This document shows, one piece after another, positions 1 through 6,752 of a stretch of 8,660 bases of DNA. A model generated the notes under the pieces. That model did not search any database, had not been told where the DNA came from, and saw only the letters and a program-made list of their open reading frames with translations. The stretch is from Tissierellia bacterium. GTDB taxonomy: Bacteria; Bacillota_A; Clostridia; Tissierellales; Peptoniphilaceae. The stretch is taken from contig JAUNVJ010000003.1 in NCBI GenBank assembly GCA_030537695.1, positions 95,920 through 104,579 of the forward strand. Reading direction: 5' to 3'. Made by a program: the position numbers and the translations under genes. Each line of letters begins with the position of its first letter. Position 1 is the first letter of the stretch.

Positions 1-9
1 CGTCTTTTT

Positions 10-1002
10 TTATAATACTCTCATTCTTACCAATTCAATATCTTTGGAGATATAAGTATCTCGAATAGGTTCTTCTTCCATTAGACCCGTTGAAAGATAT
101 TTCTTGTTATCGTCAGCAAATACAGTGACGACAATGGCGTCTTCCTGTGATTTTTCCAGAACTTTTACGGCTCCGATAAAATTGGCTCCCGAGGAGATGC
201 CGACACCCAGTCCTAATTTTGCCAGTTTTTGAGCCATAAGAATACTGTCTCCGTCGGATACTCCAATCACTTCATCCAATTGATCCAATTTTACCAGATC
301 GGGAATAAATTCGTCGCTGATCCCGGCAATTCGATGATGACCCACCTTATCTCCAGTACTTAAGGTGGGAGATTCTAAAGGCTCCAAGGGATGGATTTTA
401 GCATTTTTATTTATTTCCTTAAAAGCTCGACCGACTCCCATCACCGTACCTCCAGTACCTACTCCAGCAATGAAGGCATCCGGCACCAGTCGATATTTTT
501 GCAAATCTTCTACAATTTCTCGACCTAAGCTTAGATATTGACCTTGGGAATTGTCCTCATTGTTAAATTGCCGTGGCAAAAAAACATGATCCTTTTCCCG
601 TCCTTCTTTTTCCGCCAAGGCAATGCTTCCCAAAAAACCCCCTTCGTCCTTGGATACTTCACGGATTTTAGCTCCATAACTACGAATCAGTTTTTTACGC
701 TCTTCACTCATCCAATCCGGCATATAAATCGTAACCGGATGGTCCAGGTATGCACCTAAGGCACAAAAGGCAATTCCCGTATTTCCACTGGTGGCCTCCA
801 CAATACGGTCCCCTTTTTTAATCTCTCCCCGTTCATAAGCTTTGGTCAACACATGGTAGGCCATTCGATCTTTGACACTACCGGATAAGTTGTAGTATTC
901 CACTTTGGCAAAGACTTTTTTAGGACAACCTTTATATAAAAAGGAGATCTCTACACATGGAGTTCCACCGACCAACCCCTGTACATCCAAAATTTTCTTC
1001 AC
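10..1002 (-). CDS. PLP-dependent cysteine synthase / cystathionine beta-synthase family enzyme (CysK-like)
   Basis: A cytoplasmic fold-type II PLP enzyme of 330 residues, close to the usual O-acetylserine sulfhydrylase length. The expected elements appear in order. NLSGSVKDR (38-46) carries the Schiff-base lysine K44. TSGNTG (71-76) is the substrate-carboxylate loop. QFNNEDN (145-151) follows, then the phosphate-binding GTGGT (182-186). GISSGAN (268-274) contains the serine expected near the pyridine nitrogen, and KYLST (300-304) lies near the C-terminus. The family replaces the O-acetyl or hydroxyl group of a serine derivative with sulfide or another nucleophile. The start is GTG, supported by AGGAGG six bases upstream. 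The segment after QFNN reads YLSLGREI where many CysK proteins have a TTGPEI-like stretch, so the exact substrate is open: cysteine synthase, cystathionine synthase or a relative. No cysE or methionine-cycle gene is visible nearby. The family call is firm; the specific reaction is not. Confidence 0.9.
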   Translation of the reverse strand: MKKILDVQGLVGGTPCVEISFLYKGCPKKVFAKVEYYNLSGSVKDRMAYHVLTKAYERGEIKKGDRIVEATSGNTGIAFCALGAYLDHPVTIYMPDWMSEERKKLIRSYGAKIREVSKDEGGFLGSIALAEKEGREKDHVFLPRQFNNEDNSQGQYLSLGREIVEDLQKYRLVPDAFIAGVGTGGTVMGVGRAFKEINKNAKIHPLEPLESPTLSTGDKVGHHRIAGISDEFIPDLVKLDQLDEVIGVSDGDSILMAQKLAKLGLGVGISSGANFIGAVKVLEKSQEDAIVVTVFADDNKKYLSTGLMEEEPIRDTYISKDIELVRMRVL

Positions 1003-1008
1003 TTCACT

Positions 1009-1014
1009 CCTCCT
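1009..1014 (-). promoter_or_regulatory. Ribosome binding site supporting a GTG start
   Basis: Read on the minus strand, AGGAGG lies six bases before GTG at 1002-1000. The following codons (AAG AAA ATT) begin the conserved N-terminus of the cysteine synthase-like protein. No ATG start is available nearby, so this site decides the start. Confidence 0.8.
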
Positions 1015-1030
1015 TTGATTATCATATAAA

Positions 1031-1065
1031 ATTATATTGTATTATAACGGAAATGGATTAAAAAA
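1031..1065 (-). promoter_or_regulatory. Candidate promoter of the cysteine synthase-like gene
   Basis: The 82-base gap between the ABC gene and the cysteine synthase-like gene contains two exact TATAAT hexamers on the minus strand (1041-1046 and 1031-1036). Neither has a good -35 box at 16-18 bp. The best partner for the upstream one is a weak TTTATT-like hexamer. No convincing GC-rich terminator for the ABC operon is visible in the gap, so read-through from upstream is also possible. Confidence 0.4.
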
Positions 1066-1084
1066 TAAATCTTTTCTAAATATT

Positions 1085-2833
1085 TTAACTGTTTTCCATC
1101 TGTTCATCATACATATTTCGATAAAATCCGTTTAAAGCCATTAATTGTTCATGATTTCCCTCTTCAATAATACGTCCCTTATTAAGGACAAAGATCTTGT
1201 CAACATCTTTAATAGTGGATAGACGATGGGCAATGATAAAAGTGGTTCGGTCTTCTTTTAATTTCTCTATCCCCCGTTGAATCATCTTTTCCGTTTCCGT
1301 ATCAATATTAGAAGTCGCTTCGTCCAATATTAAAATTTTCGGATTTCGAATATACGCTCTGGCAAAGGAAATAAGTTGTTTTTCTCCCTGGCTTAAATTA
1401 TTTCCTTTTTCCAAAATCTTTTCGTCAATCCCTCGTTCTACCAATTGATCGCCACCTACTGCCAATAGAGCCTTTTCAATCTCCTCATCGCGAAAGCTGG
1501 GATCATCCAATTTGATATTGTCCTTAACTGTCGTTTCAAAGAGAAAGGCATCCTGTAAAACCACAGCCATTTCTTCCCGCAAGGTTCGGCGATTAATATT
1601 TTTAATATCTCTTCCGTCGACTAAAATTCTACCCTTTTGAGGCGAATAAAAATTTAATAGTAAATTGATAATCGTCGATTTTCCCGAACCGGTGGAGCCG
1701 ACAAAGGCAACGGATTCTCCAGGATTGACATGAAAATCAATATTTTTCAAAACATCTTCCCGGTCATAGGCAAAAGTCACTTGTTCAAAGGACACTTCAC
1801 CCACCATCTCTCCCATCACTTCCGGCAATTTTTCCTGTGTAGGCATTTTAAAGAGATCAAAAATATGGGCAGCTGAAGCATAGGATTGTTCCAAATCGCC
1901 GAAGCGAGAAAACATTCGCTTCAAATTGGTAAAAATCTTGGTGACATAGTCAATCACAATATACATAGAGCCAATGGATACCGGATAACTCTTGGTAATT
2001 TGTCCGATCCCGAAATAAACCAATACGATAACCACTGCCACATATTGAAGGCCGTCTACACCACGAAAGCCACTGTAAGAACGAAGTTTTGTCAATTCCA
2101 GATTGGTGGAGAAAATCCTTCGATTTAAATCGTCAAATTCTTCTTTTATCAATCCTTCTCGATTGAAAGCTTGAATAATTTCCATATTTTGTATGTTTTC
2201 ATTCAAATCACTGTTGACTTCAGCCACATAACGACGATTTAAAGTGGTGTATTTAGATGTTTTATACCGAAGGTCTACAAACATAATATAGAGTATGGGC
2301 ACTAGAACCAAAATTAAAATCGCCACCCAAAAATTGGTATAGAGGATCATCAGATAAATACCGACGACCATAATTCCAGCGGTGATCATTTCACTTAAGA
2401 TCAATTGAAACATTCTCTTTAACCGTTGAGTATCATTGGTAATTCGTGAAACGATATTACCTGCCGGCAAGGAGTCAAAATAGGAAATGGGAAAAGACTG
2501 TACATGATGGTAAACATCCTTTTGAACAGCAAAGGTAATTTTATTGGCCGCTTCTTCAAAGGAAATTTGTGCCAAATTGCTAAACAGTCCGCAAAGAAGG
2601 TAAACCACCAAATAAATTGCCAATAATTTTCCAATTTGTAGAAAATCTCTTCTCACCATATCGGCTTTGATATAGTGATTTAAAATATAGCCGACAATCA
2701 GTGGCCCCACAATTTCCATCCAAGTTCGAATAAAGGTCAGAACCAGTCCGATGGTCAAGGATCTCTTTTCCTGAAGAGAATAATCAATTAATTTTTTTGT
2801 TACGAAAGTTTCGTGAATTTTTTTCTTCTTCAT
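1085..2833 (-). CDS. Heterodimeric ABC exporter half-transporter, catalytic-glutamate subunit (BmrD/YheH/LmrD/TM288-like)
   Basis: A 582-residue half-size ABC exporter: an N-terminal membrane domain (six helices, roughly residues 25-305) fused to a nucleotide-binding domain (about 345-580). Visible motifs are Walker A GSTGSGKS (379-386), Q-loop Q427, signature LSQGE (480-484), Walker B LILDE with D504 and catalytic glutamate E505, and H-loop H536. The signature departs from LSGGQ, while the Walker B glutamate is intact. That is the complement of the partner subunit encoded just upstream. The start overlaps the partner's stop as ATGA (2833-2830), with AAGGTGA (2844-2838) as ribosome binding site, which implies translational coupling and fixed stoichiometry. 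Relatives export drugs or lipophilic compounds; the substrate cannot be read from the sequence. Confidence 0.93.
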   Translation of the reverse strand: MKKKKIHETFVTKKLIDYSLQEKRSLTIGLVLTFIRTWMEIVGPLIVGYILNHYIKADMVRRDFLQIGKLLAIYLVVYLLCGLFSNLAQISFEEAANKITFAVQKDVYHHVQSFPISYFDSLPAGNIVSRITNDTQRLKRMFQLILSEMITAGIMVVGIYLMILYTNFWVAILILVLVPILYIMFVDLRYKTSKYTTLNRRYVAEVNSDLNENIQNMEIIQAFNREGLIKEEFDDLNRRIFSTNLELTKLRSYSGFRGVDGLQYVAVVIVLVYFGIGQITKSYPVSIGSMYIVIDYVTKIFTNLKRMFSRFGDLEQSYASAAHIFDLFKMPTQEKLPEVMGEMVGEVSFEQVTFAYDREDVLKNIDFHVNPGESVAFVGSTGSGKSTIINLLLNFYSPQKGRILVDGRDIKNINRRTLREEMAVVLQDAFLFETTVKDNIKLDDPSFRDEEIEKALLAVGGDQLVERGIDEKILEKGNNLSQGEKQLISFARAYIRNPKILILDEATSNIDTETEKMIQRGIEKLKEDRTTFIIAHRLSTIKDVDKIFVLNKGRIIEEGNHEQLMALNGFYRNMYDEQMENS

Positions 2834-4578
2834 GATGTCACCTTTTTCTGAACACGACTTTTTGCCATTTGATTACGATACTGTTCCCGATACCAGCCTT
2901 TTTGAGCCAAGAGCTGATCATGATGACCACGTTCTATTATTCTGCCTTCCTGAAAGACGATAATCTCATCACAGTGGATCACTTGACTAATTCGATGGCA
3001 AGCGATGATGGTAGTTTTCCCTTGCCGATTTCTTTGAAGATTTTCAATAATCCTTTGCTCTGTTTCACCGTCAACAGCACTCATCGCATCGTCTAAAATT
3101 AAAATATCAGGATCTTTTAAAAGGGCTCTTGCCAGTGAGATTCTCTGTTTTTGACCACCAGAAAGAGAAACCCCTCGTTCCCCACAAAGAGTGTCCAATC
3201 CATCGACAAAGACATCTAAATCCTTTTCTAAATCAGCCAAGGAAATCACATCCATCACTTCCTGTTCCGTAGCATCTGGTTTCGATAATTTAATATTGTC
3301 TCGAATACTCTTTGAAAAAATCATATGCTCCTGAGGTACATAGCCTAATTTATCTCGAACACTGTGTATCGTATAAGAGTCCATGGTCTTCCCATCTAAT
3401 AGGATATGATCATCATCCTTGGGGTAGAGGCTCAACAATTGTTTTAAAAAGGTTGTCTTTCCTGAACCGGTCTTTCCCAACACTCCCAGGGACTTTCCTT
3501 GGTAAATATCCACATTCACATCTTCCAACACATTGTTCTTGGAGGAAGGATAGCGAAAAGAAAAATCTTTAAATTGAATTTTGGGATTTTGATGGAGTGG
3601 CTTTGCTTGAGGATTTTCTACAATATCTTCAGGATAATCCCAAATCTCTTGAATCCGATCCATGGAAGCTCCAGCTTGTTGTTTTAAATTAATAAAATTT
3701 CCTAAAGCGTACATGGGCCATATCAACATATTGAGATAATAGGTAAAGGACACCAGTTGACCCACGGTAATTTTTCCATTGGAAATTAAATAGGATCCGT
3801 AGCCTATGGCGATAATAAAAGTAAAGGCCGGAATAATTCTTTGAATTGGCGTCATCAGAGCTTGGTATTTTACCACTTCTAAATTTCTATTACAAAGATC
3901 TTGCCCTCTCTGTTTAAAAGCATCTTCACGAGAATTTTGCAGATTAAAGACTCGAATAATTCGAATTCCTTCCACATCTTCCAACACATTTCCATTTAAT
4001 TTATCAAAAACTCTCTGTACTAAAGTAAATTTTTCATAAATTTTATCTCCAATTTTTATACATAGATATGCCAGTAGCGGAAGGGGCAAAATAGCCATTA
4101 AAGTCAATTTTAAATCCACCACTACAATCATGACGATAACGATAAAAATTGGATAGATACAGGAATCAAAAAAACTCAAAGTTCCATAGCCTGCAAACTC
4201 CACTAAAGTATTCACGTCATTGGTCGCCTTACCCATCAGAGAACCAGTGGAATGTTTTTCAAAAAATTGTAATGACTGTTTTAAAATTTTTGACATCATT
4301 CGATCTCTAGCTAAGTATTCCATTTCATTCGATCCTCGAAACGTAAAGTAGCTCCAAAGAATTGCCAAAATATATTTTATTAAAATAACGAATAAGTCTA
4401 AAATGATAATTAAAATAAATACTTTTAAAGTAATGGAATTATCAAAAATCCGATCCGTCAATCGACCGGTAATATAAGGTGGTATCAGCCCCACAATATC
4501 ACTTAAGAGTAAAAAGAAAATGGCCAAAGTCAATTTCTTCTTATAATAGGACATAAACCATTTAAATTTTTTAAACAT
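2830..4578 (-). CDS. Heterodimeric ABC exporter half-transporter, degenerate-site subunit (BmrC/YheI/LmrC/TM287-like)
   Basis: A 582-residue ABC half-transporter, first gene of a two-gene operon. The membrane domain has hydrophobic helices at about 17-35, 52-76, 134-156, 158-176, 246-266 and 273-293. The ATPase domain spans roughly 333-575. It shows Walker A GKTGSGKT (368-375), Q-loop Q416, canonical signature LSGGQ (472-476), Walker B ILILD ending at D496, and H-loop H528. The residue after the Walker B aspartate is D497 instead of the catalytic glutamate. This is typical of the subunit that supplies the non-hydrolysing site in heterodimeric exporters. The ATG is preceded by AAAAGGA (4590-4584). 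The gene starts 71 bases after the aminotransferase terminator hairpin, and I see no convincing -35/-10 pair in that gap. The substrate is unknown; multidrug or lipid export is a guess from the family. Confidence 0.93.
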   Translation of the reverse strand: MFKKFKWFMSYYKKKLTLAIFFLLLSDIVGLIPPYITGRLTDRIFDNSITLKVFILIIILDLFVILIKYILAILWSYFTFRGSNEMEYLARDRMMSKILKQSLQFFEKHSTGSLMGKATNDVNTLVEFAGYGTLSFFDSCIYPIFIVIVMIVVVDLKLTLMAILPLPLLAYLCIKIGDKIYEKFTLVQRVFDKLNGNVLEDVEGIRIIRVFNLQNSREDAFKQRGQDLCNRNLEVVKYQALMTPIQRIIPAFTFIIAIGYGSYLISNGKITVGQLVSFTYYLNMLIWPMYALGNFINLKQQAGASMDRIQEIWDYPEDIVENPQAKPLHQNPKIQFKDFSFRYPSSKNNVLEDVNVDIYQGKSLGVLGKTGSGKTTFLKQLLSLYPKDDDHILLDGKTMDSYTIHSVRDKLGYVPQEHMIFSKSIRDNIKLSKPDATEQEVMDVISLADLEKDLDVFVDGLDTLCGERGVSLSGGQKQRISLARALLKDPDILILDDAMSAVDGETEQRIIENLQRNRQGKTTIIACHRISQVIHCDEIIVFQEGRIIERGHHDQLLAQKGWYREQYRNQMAKSRVQKKVTS

Positions 4579-4599
4579 ATCAATCCTTTTCTTTCCCAG

Positions 4600-4612
4600 A
4601 GTATTTCATACT
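4600..4612 (-). promoter_or_regulatory. Short inverted repeat upstream of the ABC exporter operon (possible operator)
   Basis: AGTAT-TTC-ATACT is a perfect 5-3-5 inverted repeat about 22 bases before the ABC operon start codon. Exporter operons are often controlled by a repressor binding such a site near the promoter, but no regulator gene is visible here. A repeat this short can occur by chance. Confidence 0.25.
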
Positions 4613-4640
4613 TCCTATCTTCTCTTACCCCTTTGCCTTT

Positions 4641-4670
4641 CAAATAAAAAACAGGTTTTTCAACCTGTTT
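4641..4670 (-). terminator. Intrinsic terminator of the class V aminotransferase gene
   Basis: Minus-strand RNA forms AAACAGGTT-GAAA-AACCTGTTT, a 9-bp perfect stem (4670-4662 with 4657-4649) closed by a stable GAAA tetraloop and followed by TTTATTT. The hairpin begins only four bases past the aminotransferase stop codon at 4674-4676. On the plus strand no comparable T-tract follows, so the direction is clear. It separates this gene from the ABC operon. Confidence 0.85.
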
Positions 4671-4673
4671 CTT

Positions 4674-5801
4674 TCAATCGGGTTTATGAATAGCATTAAA
4701 AGATGCCAATAGAGGAATTTTTAATGTAATTCCCATTTCTAAAAATGAGTCATCCAGTTTTTCATAGAGAAGTTTGAAATTATCTTCGTCTATATTATTT
4801 CCCATATGGCCGATTCGGAAAGTCGTCTTTAAAATATCCCCCATGCCACCGGAAATAATAATATCTCTTTTTCTCATCTTTTCTAAAAGTTCTCTGGAAT
4901 CATATCCTTCCGGCATGAGAACCGTAGTGACCGTATTGGACCAGGAATTTTTGGGATATAGCTCCAATCCGGAATTTGTAAGAATCTGACGGGTTTCTTC
5001 TCCATATTTTTTATGAAGACGAAGGGAATCTTTCCCAATGAGCAGGTCCAAGGCCTTATCAAATGCATAGGTGAGATTCTCATTCATCGTATAGGGGAAG
5101 TCGAAAGAATCTTTGTAATTATAATAATTTTCAAAATTTAAATAATAACCGGCAATTTTAGATTTCCTTTGGTTTATTTTTTCCTTTGCCCTTTGAGATA
5201 CGGTGATCGTCGTCAATCCTACCGGAGCAGAAAGACATTTTTGACTTCCTCCAATCAACACATCCACTTGATCTCGATCAAAGTCCACTTCTTCTCCTCC
5301 AATTCCCGAAACGGAGTCTACAACGGAAAGAATTCCGTAGGAATGTAAAAGAGGACAAATTTTCGATATATCATTGGTGATACCTGAAGGTGTCTCACAA
5401 TGAACTAAAGTGGCAATGGAAAAATCATGATCCTTCTTTAAAAAATCCTCCAATTGATCCACATCAATGCCTTGACGATAATCAAAGGCAAGCTCTACAG
5501 CTTCTCCTCCGTATCGTTGGACATAATCGCTAAAACCGATTCCAAAATATCCATTGTGTAAAACAAGGACTCGCTCCTTCGGTTCCATAAGAGAAGAAAT
5601 GGCCCCTTCCAAACCCATAATCGCTTCTCCTAACATTAAAAAAGTAGTTTCTTTTGTCTTTAAAAAATCTGACAATTTCTTTTCCACATTCCTATGTATT
5701 TTTGTATATTCCGGATCCAAATCAGGGTTGGTCTTAGATTGTCCCATGATTTCCATCACTTGGGGATCAATAGAAGTAGGCCCTGCACATAATAATTTCA
5801 T
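4674..5801 (-). CDS. Class V PLP-dependent aminotransferase (serine-pyruvate / alanine-glyoxylate type)
   Basis: A cytoplasmic fold-type I PLP enzyme of 375 residues, the normal length for the alanine-glyoxylate/serine-pyruvate aminotransferase family. Visible landmarks are the N-terminal AGPTSIDP (6-13), GEAIMGLEGA (58-67) next to the cofactor phosphate, and NGYFGIGF (83-90). HCETPSG (134-140) follows, then VDSVSGIGG (161-169) with D162 expected to contact the pyridine nitrogen. GGSQKCLSAPVG (184-195) carries the Schiff-base lysine K188. RIGHMG (329-334) supplies the substrate-binding arginine R329. The family transfers amino groups between serine, alanine or a related amino acid and pyruvate, glyoxylate or another oxo-acid. 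The ATG is preceded by a strong GAGGTGAT site (5812-5805). The gene appears monocistronic, between two terminators. Preferred substrates cannot be told from sequence, and no neighbouring serine or glycine pathway gene helps. Confidence 0.9.
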   Translation of the reverse strand: MKLLCAGPTSIDPQVMEIMGQSKTNPDLDPEYTKIHRNVEKKLSDFLKTKETTFLMLGEAIMGLEGAISSLMEPKERVLVLHNGYFGIGFSDYVQRYGGEAVELAFDYRQGIDVDQLEDFLKKDHDFSIATLVHCETPSGITNDISKICPLLHSYGILSVVDSVSGIGGEEVDFDRDQVDVLIGGSQKCLSAPVGLTTITVSQRAKEKINQRKSKIAGYYLNFENYYNYKDSFDFPYTMNENLTYAFDKALDLLIGKDSLRLHKKYGEETRQILTNSGLELYPKNSWSNTVTTVLMPEGYDSRELLEKMRKRDIIISGGMGDILKTTFRIGHMGNNIDEDNFKLLYEKLDDSFLEMGITLKIPLLASFNAIHKPD

Positions 5802-5822
5802 CCAATCACCTCAATATCTTTT

Positions 5823-5850
5823 ATTATAACCTATATTTATTAAAAGTACA
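5823..5850 (-). promoter_or_regulatory. Promoter of the class V aminotransferase gene
   Basis: On the minus strand, an exact TATAAT (5828-5823) sits about 21 bases before the start codon. The best -35 at 16 bp is TGTACT (5850-5845), only 3 of 6 matches. The -10 is good and the -35 poor. Its place directly after the ribU terminator fits an independent transcription start. Confidence 0.5.
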
Positions 5851-5856
5851 GGCGAC

Positions 5857-5890
5857 AAAATAAAAGAACCTTCTCAAAGAAGGCTCTTTT
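5857..5890 (-). terminator. Intrinsic terminator of ribU
   Basis: Minus-strand RNA folds into a 13-bp stem with a 3-nt loop (5890-5878 with 5874-5862), followed by TTTTATTTT where the stem runs into the U-tract. One internal pair is G-U in the minus-strand RNA but would be an A-C mismatch in the plus-strand RNA. The helix is therefore continuous only in the ribU direction. It starts 15 bases after the ribU stop codon. Confidence 0.85.
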
Positions 5891-5905
5891 ACTTTGGTAT
5901 TCTAG

Positions 5906-6514
5906 TTAATAATCTTTTAAAATAGGACTTACTTTCTTATAAATAAGCATCGTCACCGCTGCCGTTAAAAATCCTTTGATTAGATTAAAAGGCAAAATGG
6001 AATAAACCATCATCGACCATAGATCCGTAATCTTCGGAGTAATGGCATTTCCCATATTAATAATTGCTTCCATGGGCATTAACTTTGCATACAGTGGAAA
6101 TACCACAAAATAGTTACTCATCATGGCCAGTCCCGTCATGGTAATGACACCGACAAAAAGACCGATTACTGCTGATTTAAAGGTGGGGTTTCGTCGGTAA
6201 ATGACACTGGATACGACAGCAAAAGTAGAGCCAATAATAAAATTAGATAATTCTCCCACACCACCGGTTGTAGTCCCTTTAAACAAAAGTTTTAAAATAT
6301 TTTTTAAAGCGGCTATCATAATACCACAGACTGGACCCATGGTAAAGGAGCCGATTAGAATCGGCATATCGGCAATATCCAGCTTAATAAAAGGTGGAGC
6401 CACAAATTGCAATGGTAGTTGAAAAAACATTAAAATAAATGCAATGACACCTAACATGGCAATTCTCGTTAAACGCTTCGTCGTTAAAATACTGTTTTGA
6501 TTCACTCTATTCAT
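5906..6514 (-). CDS. ribU: Riboflavin ECF transporter substrate-binding subunit (S component) RibU
   Basis: A hydrophobic 202-residue membrane protein, the usual RibU length, with about six membrane helices. Family-defining motifs are present: FIKLDIADMP (42-51, with the KLD core at 44-46), GGVGELSNFIIG (84-95), NYFVVFPLYAKL (134-145) and LPFNLIKG (174-181). RibU binds riboflavin with high affinity at the outer face. It works with the shared energising module (EcfT plus the ATPases EcfA and EcfA'), which is not in this window, as is normal for group II ECF systems. The ATG is preceded by AGGAGG (6528-6523) with an 8-base spacer. The gene lies directly downstream of an FMN riboswitch and its terminator, which independently supports riboflavin as the substrate. 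Uptake is expected to be shut off when FMN is plentiful. Confidence 0.95.
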   Translation of the reverse strand: MNRVNQNSILTTKRLTRIAMLGVIAFILMFFQLPLQFVAPPFIKLDIADMPILIGSFTMGPVCGIMIAALKNILKLLFKGTTTGGVGELSNFIIGSTFAVVSSVIYRRNPTFKSAVIGLFVGVITMTGLAMMSNYFVVFPLYAKLMPMEAIINMGNAITPKITDLWSMMVYSILPFNLIKGFLTAAVTMLIYKKVSPILKDY

Positions 6515-6541
6515 ATCTTTAACCTCCTAATCTCGAGGCAT

Positions 6542-6565
6542 AAAAAAGCCCCGAATCTTCGGGGC
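6542..6565 (-). terminator. Riboswitch-controlled intrinsic terminator in the ribU leader
   Basis: Minus-strand RNA GCCCCGA-AGAT-UCGGGGC (6565-6548) is a 7-bp GC-rich stem with a tetraloop, followed directly by UUUUUUA (6547-6541). It lies between the FMN aptamer and the ribU ribosome binding site, so it is the off-state element of the switch. Its 5' half plus loop (6564-6555, CCCCGAAGAU) can alternatively pair with the 5' end of the aptamer. Confidence 0.93.
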
Positions 6566-6579
6566 ATAATTGCAAAGCA

Positions 6580-6692
6580 ATCTTCTCTCATCCAGACTAT
6601 AACTGTCGGTATTGGAATTTCACCAATTCAATTCCCATTAGGAACTCGCGGACTGTACCGCCGGTTAAGGATTTTCACCTCACCCTGAAGAT
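6580..6692 (-). ncRNA. FMN riboswitch (RFN element) aptamer
   Basis: The minus strand carries the conserved RFN segments in order: AUCUUCAGGGUGAGGUGAAA, then ACCGGCGGU, AGUCCGCGAG, UUGGUGAAAUUCCAA, ACCGACAGU, AGUCUGGAUGAGAG and AAGAU. Helix P1 forms between 6692-6687 (AUCUUC) and 6585-6580 (GAAGAU). This class binds flavin mononucleotide. With FMN bound, P1 is held closed and the downstream terminator is free to form, lowering ribU transcription. The regulated gene is the riboflavin transporter subunit, the most common target besides rib biosynthesis genes. A small TGC-AAA-GCA hairpin (6570s) lies between aptamer and terminator. Confidence 0.97.
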
Positions 6693-6723
6693 ATTACATG
6701 AATCTGTTATTTATTTCTCATAT

Positions 6724-6752
6724 ATTATAGCTCAAATAAGAAAAATTATCAA
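6724..6752 (-). promoter_or_regulatory. Promoter of the FMN riboswitch-ribU transcript
   Basis: On the minus strand, TTGATA (6752-6747) and TATAAT (6729-6724) are separated by exactly 17 bp, with 5/6 and 6/6 matches to the housekeeping sigma consensus. Transcription would start near 6717, some 25 bases before the aptamer. The -35 box contains the TGA stop codon (6751-6749) of the upstream L,D-transpeptidase gene, so the promoter abuts that gene with no gap. Confidence 0.88.

Noticed and set aside
538..759. Plus-strand reading frames opposite the minus-strand genes (for example 538-759, 2869-3096, 3312-3572, 5554-5829, 6201-6422).
   Set aside because: Each lies wholly or mostly opposite a well-supported minus-strand gene, lacks a ribosome binding site and shows no recognisable protein motif. 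They are shadow frames.
1015..1084. A terminator for the ABC operon between the two genes.
   Set aside because: The minus-strand sequence is T-rich, but I find only short AT-only inverted repeats and no stable GC-containing stem, so I do not call a terminator.
3517..3990. An exact 18-base direct repeat at 3517-3534 and 3973-3990.
   Set aside because: Both copies lie in the same ABC gene in the same frame and encode the same hexapeptide NVLEDV (residues 349-354 and 197-202). One is in the ATPase domain and one in a cytoplasmic loop. With no flanking similarity this looks like coincidence, not a mobile or recombinogenic repeat.
6497..6688. A plus-strand reading frame of 63 codons across the ribU leader.
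   Set aside because: It is the antisense of the ribU start, the riboswitch terminator and the FMN aptamer. The conservation there is explained by RNA structure.
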